64,000 bases of DNA, taken from the NCBI GenBank assembly GCA_016165875.1, contig JABBOT010000002.1, forward strand, positions 19,794,120 through 19,858,119. The letters are read 5' to 3'. Position 1 is the first letter of the stretch. Every line of letters starts with the position of its first letter. The notes under the pieces are model-generated. The model had not been told where the DNA came from. It was given only the letters and a program-made list of their open reading frames with translations, and made no database searches. This DNA comes from Acanthopleura granulata (taxonomy: Eukaryota; Mollusca; Polyplacophora; Chitonida; Chitonidae). The translations under genes and the position numbers were made by a program. This document shows positions 1-13,412 of the stretch, piece by piece.

Positions 1-2212
1 ATGGATGAATGGAAATTGGACAATGTTTGTACTAGCCTAATAAAGGACCACTTGCAATTAGATGAGAAATCGTCCCAAGCAATGCAGTAGTGAGGTGTAA
101 GTAGTTTCTTGCTGAAAAACAGAGAAAGATTGCCTTAATCTAAAGTACAATTACTAAACAACATGTCTGTGATGAACCGGAGTGGTTTGATTCATACTTT
201 TTGTTTTATCAGATGACATAATCAAAATTAGCTGTATGTATTTGATATATACTTGGATACTGGTAGTCATTCCAAAGTATCGTGTTGGTTCACGCAGTCA
301 TATTTTTTCATATCGAAAACAATCAAATAAGCTCTCAGGTCATTTTATTGCAACCATAAATTCGCCTTAATAGTTCATGAGTTTCAACTTCTTGTTCCCC
401 GTGGCCCAGAGGTAACTCACGCGGCTACCCCTATTATAGCCTCCTTCTCTAAGATAACCTTTTATAACATGTAATAGGGCACATCAAAAAATACATAAAT
501 ATATATCAAAAGAAAAAAAACAAAACCCAGTTACCACGTGAACATAGGAGTTCGAATTCTGTCTTCGGTTGCAAATTTTTTTAGTAACGTTACTTATTTT
601 TACTAAATTACCACTATTACTATTACTAAATTTAATTACTATTGATGTGGAGTTAAAGATAAGGTCTGTCTGCTACTCACTAAGAGATCAGCACAAAGAA
701 ACATGAAAGTTAAGCGTCAAAGTTTAGATATAAAATAAAATTAGAGTGACAATAAATTTAAAAGTGCACAAATAATACACCTGAATAATGGCAATGTAAT
801 GATTTACCACGCCGACAAGTATCAGGGCGGTAAAGCCCAAGTCTACATATACATATACATAGTGTCAGAATGGTGTATGAATATGCATGTAGATGCCACA
901 ACACGAATTTCAAGCACATTTTGCCATTTATATCAATCGTAAAAAAAACTGAAAACATTCTCAAAACATCACAGGTATTATTGCATCGCCTTTCCTCATA
1001 GATCCCCAATTCCTTAGCAGATGTCCATTTACTGAACGAGTTTATTTGGGGCCGTTTCTTTGAAGTGTAAATTTCAGAGCGCCGAAACCGACAGCCGTCA
1101 ACTGAAATGGGCGTTTCGGGTCAATAATCGGCAGACCAGTTCCCAAAAACGACAAATAACACAAACCGAAAGTGAAGGGCAGATCATTGGCAGAAGCGCA
1201 ATACTGCTTTTACCATCTGATTTTACCGTCAAATAACCATCTGCATGGTTTTGGCATGATGTCGTTTACAGGGTGGATCATCTGGGATGAAGACATACAG
1301 AAAGAGGTTACACAACTTTCATGATTTTATACCCTTCAGAGAATTTACGGTGGAGGTGTCACGTGTAGGGTAGATTTCAATTTGCGTTAATGAAAGAAAA
1401 TCTTTTATCTAGAATATTCTCAGTCTAATTTAGCACCACTTTTAAATAGTTCGATAGTTCCCGGCTGCTGGAAAAATTAAACTAAGTTAGACATGAAAGG
1501 CCATCTATATAAATAAAATTATTAAATGTCGTATCTGAGAAAAGCAATAAAGTCCCTATCGCTTTCAAAGAAATTCAGCAAAGCCACCGTGCACGGCAGT
1601 ATGTTGAAAAACCTGTAATCTGTAATAAATGAGCTGCAATACCTTTCTGACATTTTACTACAGTTATTATATAATTACATTACCACCAATTAAACCAATA
1701 AAATAATTAAATGTATTGTCTGAAAAAACACACGTATAATTAGGTCAATATTGCTTTTCGAGTACCGGTGACTGAGCAAAGCCTGCACGTGTACTGCATG
1801 ACATCTGGTCTAACATGTCTCCAGAAATACTCCTCTTTGATATTTTTACTACAAACATGGGTTTACAATGAATACATAACCTGACTCATTGATGTATATA
1901 GACCCTTAATTGGTGTGAATGACAATAGTATCAGTTAAAACCAGAGGTCTGAAATCAGACAACTCTTAAACTCTCGTTAATCTTGAGAACGCTGTCTGAT
2001 TGGACCAATCTATACAAATATATCGGAAACACGCTTACTCGGTTTCAGTGATCAAGCCTTTTCAACATTCTTCAATTTTCGAAAATACAGACTTGAATTT
2101 ATGGATTCTGTTGTGGAACTCTGTTAATGAGAACAGAGAGAAAAATGCCATGCATTGCCTGAAGATGAGATAAGTAGATAATTCTCTAAAAATTCCCAGT
2201 GTGACAAAGTAA
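1..2212. other. Intergenic DNA with no supported gene
   Basis: AT-rich sequence with only short scattered open frames, none with recognisable protein features. A stretch at about 1013-1205 shares two ordered blocks with 18772-18820 and 19455-19530, so it is probably a dispersed repeat. No promoter or RNA gene could be supported. Confidence 0.6.
1013..1205. repeat. Dispersed repeat, copy 1
   Basis: Two blocks, one with attccttagcagat near 1015 and one with cgaaagtgaagg near 1168, recur in the same order and orientation near 18778 and 19500. In the second copy the blocks are separated by several hundred bases of other repeat material, so that copy looks interrupted by insertions. The family is not recognised. 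Confidence 0.45.
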
Positions 2213-2330
2213 GCGAGTAAGTAAGTAAGTAAGTGAGTGAGTGAGTGAGTGAGTGAGTAAGTAAGTAAGTAAGTAAGTAAGTGACTAAGTAAGTGAGTGA
2301 GTAAGTAAGTAAGTAAGTAAGTAAGTATGT
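2213..2330. repeat. GTAA/GTGA tetranucleotide microsatellite
   Basis: About 29 imperfect tandem tetranucleotides, mainly gtaa with an internal block of gtga. It produces artificial Leu-Thr-Tyr-rich open frames on the minus strand. Confidence 0.95.
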
Positions 2331-2359
2331 ATGTATGATAGTATGGTAGTATGATGGGT

Positions 2360-2475
2360 ATGATGGATGTATCTCAGTGCTGAGCGCCAAGCGAAGCAGC
2401 AACAAGTACCATTTTTAAAGCCTTTGGTATGACTCCATCCGAGATTGATCTCGCATCTCCGACCTCGGGGTGTGG
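2360..2475 (-). mobile_element. Second tRNA-derived SINE family, fragment
   Basis: On the minus strand this segment has a B-box-like region followed by the block tggtacttgttgctgcttcg. The same order is seen on the plus strand near 26534-26640. The tRNA-like 5' arm of this copy is missing or too diverged to see. Confidence 0.6.
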
Positions 2476-3120
2476 CAAAGTCGATTAAATGATAAATTTT
2501 CACAAAACCGAAGTAAAACTGAGGGTTTATGTAGGCCACATGGACAGGGAGACATCCGCTTTATCACAAGTACACACCCCCTTATTTATTCACTAAACAA
2601 GTACCTCCGCTTAAATAAGCACACATCCGGGTATTCGATGAAGCTATAAACCTCCCTGCGTTTTTGTATACAGAATTAACGCCAGGCTGTCTGAATCCTG
2701 TTTGGCTTGTGTTGATGTTGTGCTAAATAATCTTCACATATATGACGGCCTTCGCGTTTATAAATGGAAAAAAACGGCCATCCCCAGAGAAAACTACCGT
2801 CTCTCGTCAAGTACCTAACAAACCCCCCGACTTCAGGTCGTATGCAGCCTAAACAGCTGGATTTGAACACACGGCTTCAATGCTCGGGTGTTTTAAACTG
2901 ACATGGTAGAAGGAATACTGACACACAATACACAGAGTAAAAGTGATTATAGAACAGGCAACAAACATGAAGCAAATTGCAAGTGATGGAGCAAACTATT
3001 TTCCCAATTCCCCGTTTAACTAGACACAACATTAAAAATGTATGTCTGCCATCTGACATATCACAGGACACAAACCCTGACTCACTTCACGTATGAGTGG
3101 TGTAGGATGCACTCACTCCT

Positions 3121-3131
3121 CCGCCCCCCCC

Positions 3132-3163
<32 letters not shown>
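3121..3163. repeat. C-rich tract and CT microsatellite
   Basis: A run of C followed by about 17 CT dinucleotides with one interruption, some 145 bases upstream of the start codon of the first FN3 gene. It may lie in its promoter or 5' UTR. Confidence 0.9.
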
Positions 3164-3164
<1 letters not shown>

Positions 3165-3307
3165 ACACACACAAGGCTCTTATAGCTTAACAAGTCAGCT
3201 TACTCATGACACGGACGACTGCACACTGAAACACAAACAACCAGCAACAAGCATCTTGATACTTTCGAGGAGAGCACGTTACTGTCACACGTAGGCCTAC
3301 GCGCAGG

Positions 3308-6300
3308 ATGAAACTGTTTGTCTCTCTACGACGAAGAATTATACCCGTGGCCTTCTTCCTGCTGGGCATTGTTCTAGTGGATTCCCTACATTGGGATAAG
3401 CTACAATCGGTGAGACTATAGCGTATATGTAATATATACATATATCCTCGGACTTTCATAACAGTTATATTAGTCTCAGATATATCCTGACAGATACATG
3501 TCCACTTACGTGGGCTTAGCCCGGGCCTGCGGGCCTTTGTCCATTGTGGGGAGTCTGGTCACCACGTTGAATATATGAAAAGTGGCAATCAAAGCGCAAC
3601 TGAGATAAGTATTTGTTTAACGACAACTAGAATTTACACTAGAATGGTACGCGATTTGGATACTGATTTTATTCATCCGACTGGAACATTCATCGTCTTT
3701 TCGTCATCACTGAAAACTGATGACTGCTTCTTTTTTGCATGAATTGGTCTTAATTTTAATATTATCTTAGTTCTCTGGTGATCTGTGTTATTTTTTTGTT
3801 TTTGGGAACTGGTTTTGCGATTATTCACCCGGAACGGCTGATATCGGAATGTCGGTTTCGACGCCTTGGTTCTCTATTGATTACTGTCAGAGTGGTATAT
3901 TTCTTTACTTTCATTCGATCTGTTATGCGTCTTTAGCTCTCACATACAAATGCGAACTTTCCTCGACATACTGATGCAATTAATCTAAGTTAAATATGTA
4001 AGTGCTGTATATTTCTACATATGTTAAATATATATAGTTGGAGCAAAGCAGAGCGCTCGTTGAATAACCAACAGTTATTTGGCAAGATAATGACTAACTA
4101 CTCCAATCAATTATGCTAGACCGCTCAAATAGCCTCAAGAGCGTCCTTGATCAAGTACTGTCACCACGATCCCGCGGGCAGCGAGATCTCGAGAATTCAT
4201 CTGACGATTGTAGCTGATATATGAGGAAAACGGTTTCAATTGTCAACGAATAAACAATAACATTTGCTCCCACGCATTTTCCAGATGTATAGGTTGAGAT
4301 AAAAACACGTAATAAAGGAAATAAAGCTGTTAGTATGAGAAAATGAAATGTGTACAGTAGACATCGATGCAGTTAACCAGTAGGATACTCAAAGAACTAT
4401 CAATTAATTCAGTAGTCTCATACTATACACAAAGCGTGGCTGTCACCGAAGACCATTCGGCCTTAAATAATGTTGATACGTGTTCAAATTCAGTTCTCGC
4501 ATTTTCGGCTACGTCCTTATGTCAGGAAGCCTACATGGCGGAGGACTCTGGTTCTGTCCGGTTTCTTCTACTCTTAACTTGACGATTGTTGTATAGGTGA
4601 AAGATACTTAACATCGAATCAAATAAACAGTCAATTAATATCTTCATTTTTCAGGAGACACTGCCGAGACACGGGCTATACACAGAGCCTACTCTAAGAG
4701 GTAGGTAACCTGAGCAAAACCCACGTGCATGACATTCAAAGTATATTCCTTGACAACAACAATCCTTCCTGATGCCTATCCAGACAGTCGGATTTCCGTT
4801 CCGAAACTTAAAAAAGCAGTCACATGGGCTTTTTAAATGTATATTATACACTGCGAAAAAAAAAGAATGAAAAAAAGTGATGTAAACTGGAAAAGAGAAT
4901 TCAAGTGCACAAATAATGCTGCAATTTTAGATGTTAGTTTACAGTCTATTCCTGTGGAATTATAAGATATGGTGCAGATGTTCATCACACCTGTAAATTT
5001 ACGAATGTATTGCCAGTAAATCCAATGACCAATGTAATTCTTCACGTTAAAGAGGTGTTACTAACCAGGTGATTATGGGGTAAATATACAGTTAACTTTG
5101 TCTCTACAACCGCTAACTGTTGTCTTTAAATAACGTTTAAATATATAGCAAAAATTACTGATTACTGATTACAAATTAAATTTACCAGCACTTTTTACTG
5201 TAAAACTACGCCCTTTGATAATATGATTAGGTATCAGACGGTTGCATGCATGGCGTATGGAAGGGCGAGGGGAACAATGTTAATGTTAACACGGATCTGT
5301 CAATGCGTTATGCCAACGTCTTGAATTCGAACACCGGTGAAAAATCGCCGTGTACATCTAACCCCTCACGGAAACTATCTACTCCTGCTAAAATGTCTGA
5401 AATTGAATACAAAAGACGATTTTTTCTCTATGGAAGAATTTCGAAATTCATTTAAATACATCGGTTCATGCTTCAGGCTTTCTAGTTTTTTTTCTGATTT
5501 GTCTAATTAGCAAAAAAAGTATAACAGAAATCTAAAAATAGATTATTATTTATCTGTTATCTGTTTATAGTTTTTGCATATCACAGTGATTTAATGCTCG
5601 ACTTTCATCTTCCATATTTGTTGTATTTGAATATAATATTTGTTAGACGGTCACAAATTTACCTCCCTGTCAGAGTTTGCTGACACCACTGACGTCACTA
5701 CAGTACCAGTGTATGGAACAGAGAGACGTTTAAAACAGAGTTTGCTGACACCACTGACGACACTACAGTACCAGTGTATGGAACAGAGAGAAGTTTAAAA
5801 CAGAGTTTGCTGACACGACTGACCACACTACAGTACCAGTGTATGGAACAGAGAGACGTTTAAAACAGAGTTTGCTGACACTACTGACGACACTACAGTA
5901 CCAGTGTATGGAATAGAGAGACGTTTAAAACAGAGTTTGCTGACACGACGGACGACACTACAGTACCAGTGTATGGAACAGAGAGACGTTGGCTCTATAC
6001 ATTCATATATTCATATTGAACATATACTTTATATCTCGCTTCAGTGGCTTATATTTTAGATTAAACATTTTAAAATTACATCCAAAGTCTTATAGACATC
6101 AATTAAAAAATAGTAGTAACTCATCTTATTTATTACTTATTTATTCGTGCAGTTGGTTGGTGTTTTGAGCCGTATTGAATGTGCAATGCTGGCATGTACA
6201 CTGTTGTCGGTGACACGATTGCTGGTATTTCCGATAAATGAAGGTGTTGCAATAAGCCATCGTGGCTCACGATGTATTAAAATATCGTAGCTCTAGTGTA

Positions 6301-9300
6301 CAGTACCCCCCCCCCCTCCTCCACCTTCTACCTTTAGTCTCCAAGTACATAATAATTACAGAACCCGCCTGCGTCACAGGAACACGCTGCGGTTAGCTGA
6401 CATAGTGTACATATATTTTTTAAGATACCGTGCATGCATACTTTGTACATATAGAGCAATCAATATATACACTTGAGTGTATAACAACTGTACATATTTG
6501 TACAGTGTGTGTGCCTAATATGTAACTGTTCACAAAGTTATCTGAAGAGAACATCCAACTGCGTACTCTTTGGCTCTATGCAGTCAAATGACACATCTGC
6601 ATATCCTTGTACATGTAGCTATGAAAATGAAAACCCTGTCGCAGCAGCACTGAGGCAAAACATCAACGCATAAGCCATATGGCTTAGCTGCATGTGCAAA
6701 TGTTACACCGTGTTAGCAAGTGTTAGCAGTTAATAACATGTAGCATTACATTGCATATCGAATATGTAAACATAAATAGCCTAATATTGTAGTAATAATA
6801 TGTGTGTAACCTGTTATTGTAGTTCGTTATTATAAATAATTAGTACTTTTTTGTTGTTAATAGTTTTTAAAATCATGAATGTATTAAAGACGGATATTTT
6901 TGTCCTAATATACAGTATAGGTATGTAAACGGCTTGCCCAACACGAGGTAAAACGGATTGGCTTGGCAGTCCAGTAAACACTGCATTGCTAAACGCCCTG
7001 GTAACGGTTACTCAAGAGACACTTGTTCCTACCTGTACTGTACGTGCGTTGCCACGATGATCAGTTATAAAATCGATCAATGACTGACTGATACTACTAC
7101 TCGATACTACTTCGTATTTACATTACAGTTCTGGATATCACTCAGTGATGTAAACGGCAAAAGCTGGTATAAATCCCCTGATACCCGACTATAAAACGTA
7201 TATTAATATAGCTTTCATGAGAATCTTTCATGTTTTGATGAAAATAGTTCGTCTTTAGGCCTGGGAGATTTATCCCTCTGGTATCAACATTCGGATGAAG
7301 CCATTTTTCTCCAAAAACTAGAGAGCCCGAGTCAGTTTTCTTCAGGCTGGTTGGGGTGGGGGATGGGGCGCTTATGTCTCATTACCATGACCTCTTTAAA
7401 CAATAATTCATTCCAGTTGATTTATCAGTCATCTGGTTTACAATTCATCACGAAGAAATATGCAGTGGACTGAAAGATTTCAATTTTACTTATTGGTCAA
7501 GAGAGAATATGCATCATTACGTCATTGCACATAGACCAATCGGCGTCCATGTTCTCAGAGCATATGCTGGCTGCACAAATGAACTAGTGAACAATAAAAC
7601 TTTTGTATATTCAGGTAATATTTAGGCAAATTGGACAGATTCAGACAGTAGTAATCATATTTTGCTTGTGTCGAGCGGCAAGACAAGGTAACATTTCCTG
7701 ACTGTGGTGAGTGGTTCTTCATCTTCGTAGACCACGAAGAACCAGAGACTGCAGACCACTTTCTGGCTTTGAGCGCAGTATTCATTTATTTATTTATTTA
7801 TTTGATTGGTGTTTTACGCCGTACTCAAGGATATTTCACACATACGACGGCAGCCAGCATTATGGTGGGAGGAATCCGGACAGAGCCTGGTGAAACCCAC
7901 GACCATCCGCTTGCCAACTCCCATTGGTGGGACGCTTCTGGGTCATTACGCGGCGCTGGTGCGCTGACCAACTGAGCCATAGAGGCCACCGACGCGGTAC
8001 TGCACACGTCTTCTAAACGATGGAAATGTGTTTTTTTTTATTTGTTTGTCTGTTTGTTTTCTTTTACGCTTTTCGATGTTGTTTTACGAAGGTTATAACT
8101 GAATTTATCACTTTTATCATATATATTTCATTTTCACGGTGATTTCCTTCTTTTCACTCTCAATTCCCTGTTTGAGGTGATAACGTTGGAGAGGAAAAAA
8201 CGCATGACTCTTTGTAAATTAGTACAAGATATTGAAAAAAATCCTACCCTTTCTCAAATTATTTTCATATTAATGTTCATCAAATGGGACAACACATACA
8301 TATGGCAGCTGCTCTCGTATGATTCAACATGCGGTAGAGTCTTCAGTATTCTTGTTTCGGTAATTGTTATGTTGACCAGGGTTGGGTAAAGAGTGATTTG
8401 TTAAGTGAAAAATAGTTCTGATGCAGCTATTGATCTAAGTCACCTCCTTTGGGTTGATTACACAGTTTAGCATCAATAAATATTTTCATGAAAATTCTTG
8501 TTCAAACTATATTTTGAAGGGATTTGGTACTGTAACTTATTTGTCAGCATTGAAAGCCATAAACGTGTCGTTTAACTGACGTTTTGAGATCTTTACTACA
8601 GAAATGTTTTGAAAGTTTTTGATGTCTTTATATGGTCATGTTCGGGCTTGATGGATTCAGAACATGTGTTAAGTTCTTTCCTACAAAAGTGTTTATGAAC
8701 TTTTTGATGTCCATATAAGGTCATGTCCGGGTTTGAGGTGGAATCGTATAATGTATTCATCATAGTGATAAGTTCATCTCGGTCGCAAGTTTTACCCGCG
8801 GATATCATTGCGCTGTCTTGGGCTATAAGTAATGTTGATGTCTTCTTTGGTTGAATCTGCTAAGTGGGAAACATGATCCTTCCGTATTTTCTAAATTGCT
8901 TGAAATGTGGTCGAATTTCATGGGAACGTTTACCATCTATCATATACACTGTCGTCGTTCGTCTGGTTTTACTCTGCAAGCTGTGATCGTTTTATATCCT
9001 TACAAGCATTCTTACGGAGTAGGACCAAAACCGTTATCCAAACAACCTCTTCGTGAGCGATTTCAACACCCAAATTTGGTGTGCGTCAGTTGTCAGTCGT
9101 TTCTGTCTAAAGATATCCTTCTACTCACCGAGAACACCTTCGTATAAAAATATTCATGAATCATACCGAATTCTGTACAATAGAAGAAGGTAAAATGTAC
9201 ATGACAATGCTCAATGAGTTATGCAGCTGTTGATCGTTAATTGTGCATGTGCTGTATATGCCATTCGGTCCTGTAGTACAGGGTTTCCCCAGTAGGGGGC

Positions 9301-12300
9301 GCTTTCATACAATAACACGCACGCTTGGGAGTATCCCGCAAGCACACGAATCTGATCTGGAAAAACATGAAATGCTTATGTATCTAGTTTTTTAGCACAT
9401 TTGTATATAGGTATGTGATGAAATGGATTTACGTATTTGCTACAACACATTTTCCTGTGCCTTATCTAGGCGATTGCAGAACGGCAATCTATGCCTTCTT
9501 TATTAGGTAAGAAGAAACAACAGAGACACGAATTCACTAACCACGAATGTCCACCCTGTATCCTTGATTTATTGTTTAATTTTTGTTTCAGATGTTACTT
9601 TCCGTGATGTTTCATTCACTCTCGCAATGCTGTCATGGACGGTAGAGGGAATTAGAGAGAGAAACTTGGTCTCCATTGAGGTGTTTGTCAAAAGGTTGTC
9701 CCAGACAGGAGATATAGTTTGGCAGCCGTTATCGCAGCTTTCCTTTAACCACCCAGTCACTGCTAATTCCACTCACGCCATAAGGTTTCAGAGGGACTTA
9801 AATGTTATCCATGGAGAGGCGTACCGTGCTACCGTCAAGCTGATATCTGGAACAAAGAACAAGACGTCAACAGCTGACGTCACGACAGGCAAGTCTACAT
9901 GCTTTGTTCTTTACAGTGGTCCATATATCACATTTAGCTTTTCAAGTTTTTGAATCCTTTTTTTTTGGTATCCAATTGGATGAAAGCGTTGTCACCTGGG
10001 TGGTAACAGTTCCTAGCTAGGTGAACGGGTTTCCACCTGGGGAAAACAAGTCTCACAAGAGAGGAAAGATTTCCACTGACGAGTGGAAACTGTTTTTACC
10101 AGGGTAAGTTTTAGACATTATCAAGTTTGTTTGTTCTAGCCGTTTGTGTGCTCCTAATTAATACACGTTTGGTAAAAATGATTTTCTTCGACGTTTCCGG
10201 TCCATGAAATCGAAGACGAGAACGACTCATTTTATATAACGTGTGTTTTCACATCCTCTTAACGTAGGTGTTGCAAGAAGTGCAGTCATTTGGGGAGAAA
10301 TCTTGCTGTGCAATTTCATTCCAGAGTCTCTCTAATGAGACAGTAGCTCTCTCTATCATTATTATTATCACAAAATTATCTAAGTGTAACGGACAATGGT
10401 CAATGAAACATGAAAATCAATACTACGAAATATGGTTTTGATTCACTTGCACCAAGTATTGTTAAATTTTGACAAAAACTTTACCAGTAGTAGCATTTTG
10501 ACAGGAATGGTAACATATGCTGAATGGACAGACTGACATCGAAATTAAAAATCGATACCATGGATTATGTATTTTGATGTTGTCTACACTTGAACCAAGT
10601 TTCGTTGAAATCGGACAAATACTGTAGGTGGAGTAACGTTTTGAAGGAAAAGTTAACTGACGCCGGACTGACCGACAAATACACGGAAGACAGATAACTT
10701 GATAGCATATAACCTCTTCTGGTTTTCGACAAGTAGAACTCAAAATTCAGACGTCATTTGTATGTGGATTTTTAAGAACTCCAAATGTCGCACTGAAGAA
10801 CTAGGCACTCATACACACATACCGTATAAGGACATATCTACTCGGGAGTTCTCTGCTCTCACAGATTTAATTGACAGAATTTGTTCATTAATCGTTTCGG
10901 TGTTTAAAAGAGATCACCAGATCGATATTATATATGTATCGATGAAGAACTCTATTCATACTTCAAACAACATTACTTTAATAGTTTTGTGACGTATAAT
11001 AACCGAGATATCGCAGTTCATAGCAAGGAAAAACTCCCACGTGAGGAAAATCGAATGAACAGAAAACATAGATCGGTTTCCGCTGTGACGCCACCTGTAC
11101 CTAGTTCACTACGTTTCCCTACAGAAATAGTGTTGAATCAGCTGTTTTCTTTGTTATTACGAGATAATTGTGATATACTTTAAAGCCATTTTAATGGGAA
11201 AATGGCAGAATACCTCTGAGCTTATTCCACAAGATCTCAACCAGGAAGCAATAGTGCGTGGCCTTCGATTGTAATAATAAAGATGACTGTACTTCGCACA
11301 CTCTCGCCCGTATAATGCTGTAGCGTACGGATGACGCAAAATCGTGTTTCCGGTTTCTCTGAAAGGGCGTATCCTATGGCCTCGTAAGAATTTCAGATAA
11401 AATAATGCTTTATAGAGTTACCAAGCTCGTCATAAAGCAATGCCTATGCCCATTTAGGCCTGTATTTAGGGCTGAAATAACTTTGGTTACATTTTTTGTT
11501 GTCTTTCCTTTTAACCAAATCGGTCATCCTGCTTCATTAATGTTAGTGGCCCACTTTTGGCAGACATATCTCTGGTCTCGTATGGATGCAACTATATTCA
11601 AAAGTTATTAAACAGTAATCTTCATCAGACTGGATCTGTCTCATTAACCAAACGGTATACTACTGATTTGCTAGCTTTAAACAACCTGTTCAGCAAAGAG
11701 AGTGGAAGATATATATCCACCTTTGCTGAATTTAAAGGAAACTATACAGATTCCCCAGACGGTACACCTTACCTGGACTTATACCTGTACAAAGACCACA
11801 ACGGTTTCCTGTCACGCTGACTATACGACAAGAGGGATAGTTTCAATTCTGATTTTGTGGCTTAACCCTACAGGGATAGCAATATACGAAATGATCCTGC
11901 ATACGGTGTATACACATAGCCCGCACTGTAGCATTTGTTACATTCTGTGTGCTGTATGATAATTTGAATCACATGTTATTACTGCAACATTCTCTTTAAC
12001 TTGAAAGACAGCTCATCTTCAAAGTTAAGTTTGTCAAAAAAGTTTGGACAATATTATGTTTATTTCGGTGAAGTATTTTTTCTAAAAGCTACTACAACAG
12101 TGGAAAATGACATTTGACCATGCTCCGTCGTCTACTTGAAACGCGGACATTGTTTGTGGGCTGTGACGTAATTGTTCCAAGCGTGGGACACTCTTGTCCC
12201 CCGAGACTGTAGTAAGCTACTAGGGTCGTGATTGAAACTGAAGTATATATGTAAATTTATAACATGAAGTGATCAAGAAACCTACTCCCTCCACAACACA

Positions 12301-13369
12301 ATGGTCTGAAAATACTTGACAGTATTGTTAACACATGTACTTGTTACAATTAAAATATATAACACTGAAACAGTGTGCTGTCCGTATGTTATTACAAGTT
12401 ACAGTGACAGTCAACTCGGAACATTTACGTCACAGCATATAAACAGTTGATATCTCCTAGCTTTCTGATTGGTCAGTCTATCATAAGCTTATCAGCTGGG
12501 GCGCCATCAGATCCCCAGTCCGTAGCACAATACTCCACACTTCAAACGAAGGTAACTCAGCAACGAATTCATATAAATTCAAACAGGTTCTAGCATTCAA
12601 GAGAGAATTTTGTAATCTTTTTAATGAACAGAATCTCGGTGATGAGCTGCCTTTCACTTTAAATGTGTCGGTGGCAAACATGGATTGCCTTAACGAGTAA
12701 GAGAATGTAGCAGAACGAAACTCTTGGCACTAAGTGCTCCCTACACATGCGCAATGTTACCAACAAAACTCGCCGAAATCAGAACACAACGCCGAGTTTT
12801 CGACTTTGTGCGTCCAGTTTTTGCAGGTTTATGACTGATTTCAAACTGTGTTCTGAAAGTCGAGTTTTGAAGGTTGATGCAAGTGTTTTTTAATAAACAA
12901 ACAGAACACCATAGATTTACTGCATTCTTCATTGTTGAAAGCCCACTATTTGCGAAATATTATGGGATCGAAAGTGCAATTATATCTTCCGCAATAGTAA
13001 GTCCAAAACGTTGACCACGAATCACATTACCAGCTTCCTATCCCACATCCGATTTCACAATATATCGTGGCTCTAAAAACAGTTTGGCCAAAAGGGTTAT
13101 AAAAGACCAACCATTACTTTCGACCGCGGGAATCCAAACGTTAGATCATTACATGCACAGTAAGTCTGTTAATAATTGATTCTGTAATGATTGTGAATTT
13201 CAGTACCATTTGGCCCGAAGACTGTTAACCTTAACATTCTCGAAACTATGCGAGTTAAGGCAGTGGCTGCAACCTTTGGCGATAGCCGGACTGACGCATA
13301 TTTTGGACAGTTTGAGGTATATAATCTCTCACTCTTTGTTTACAATAAGGATTAAAATTCTTGTGATAT

Positions 13370-13412
<43 letters not shown>

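Noticed and set aside
2124..2539. Minus-strand frames with Leu-Thr-Tyr repeats
   Set aside because: They read through the GTAA/GTGA microsatellite and have no other support.
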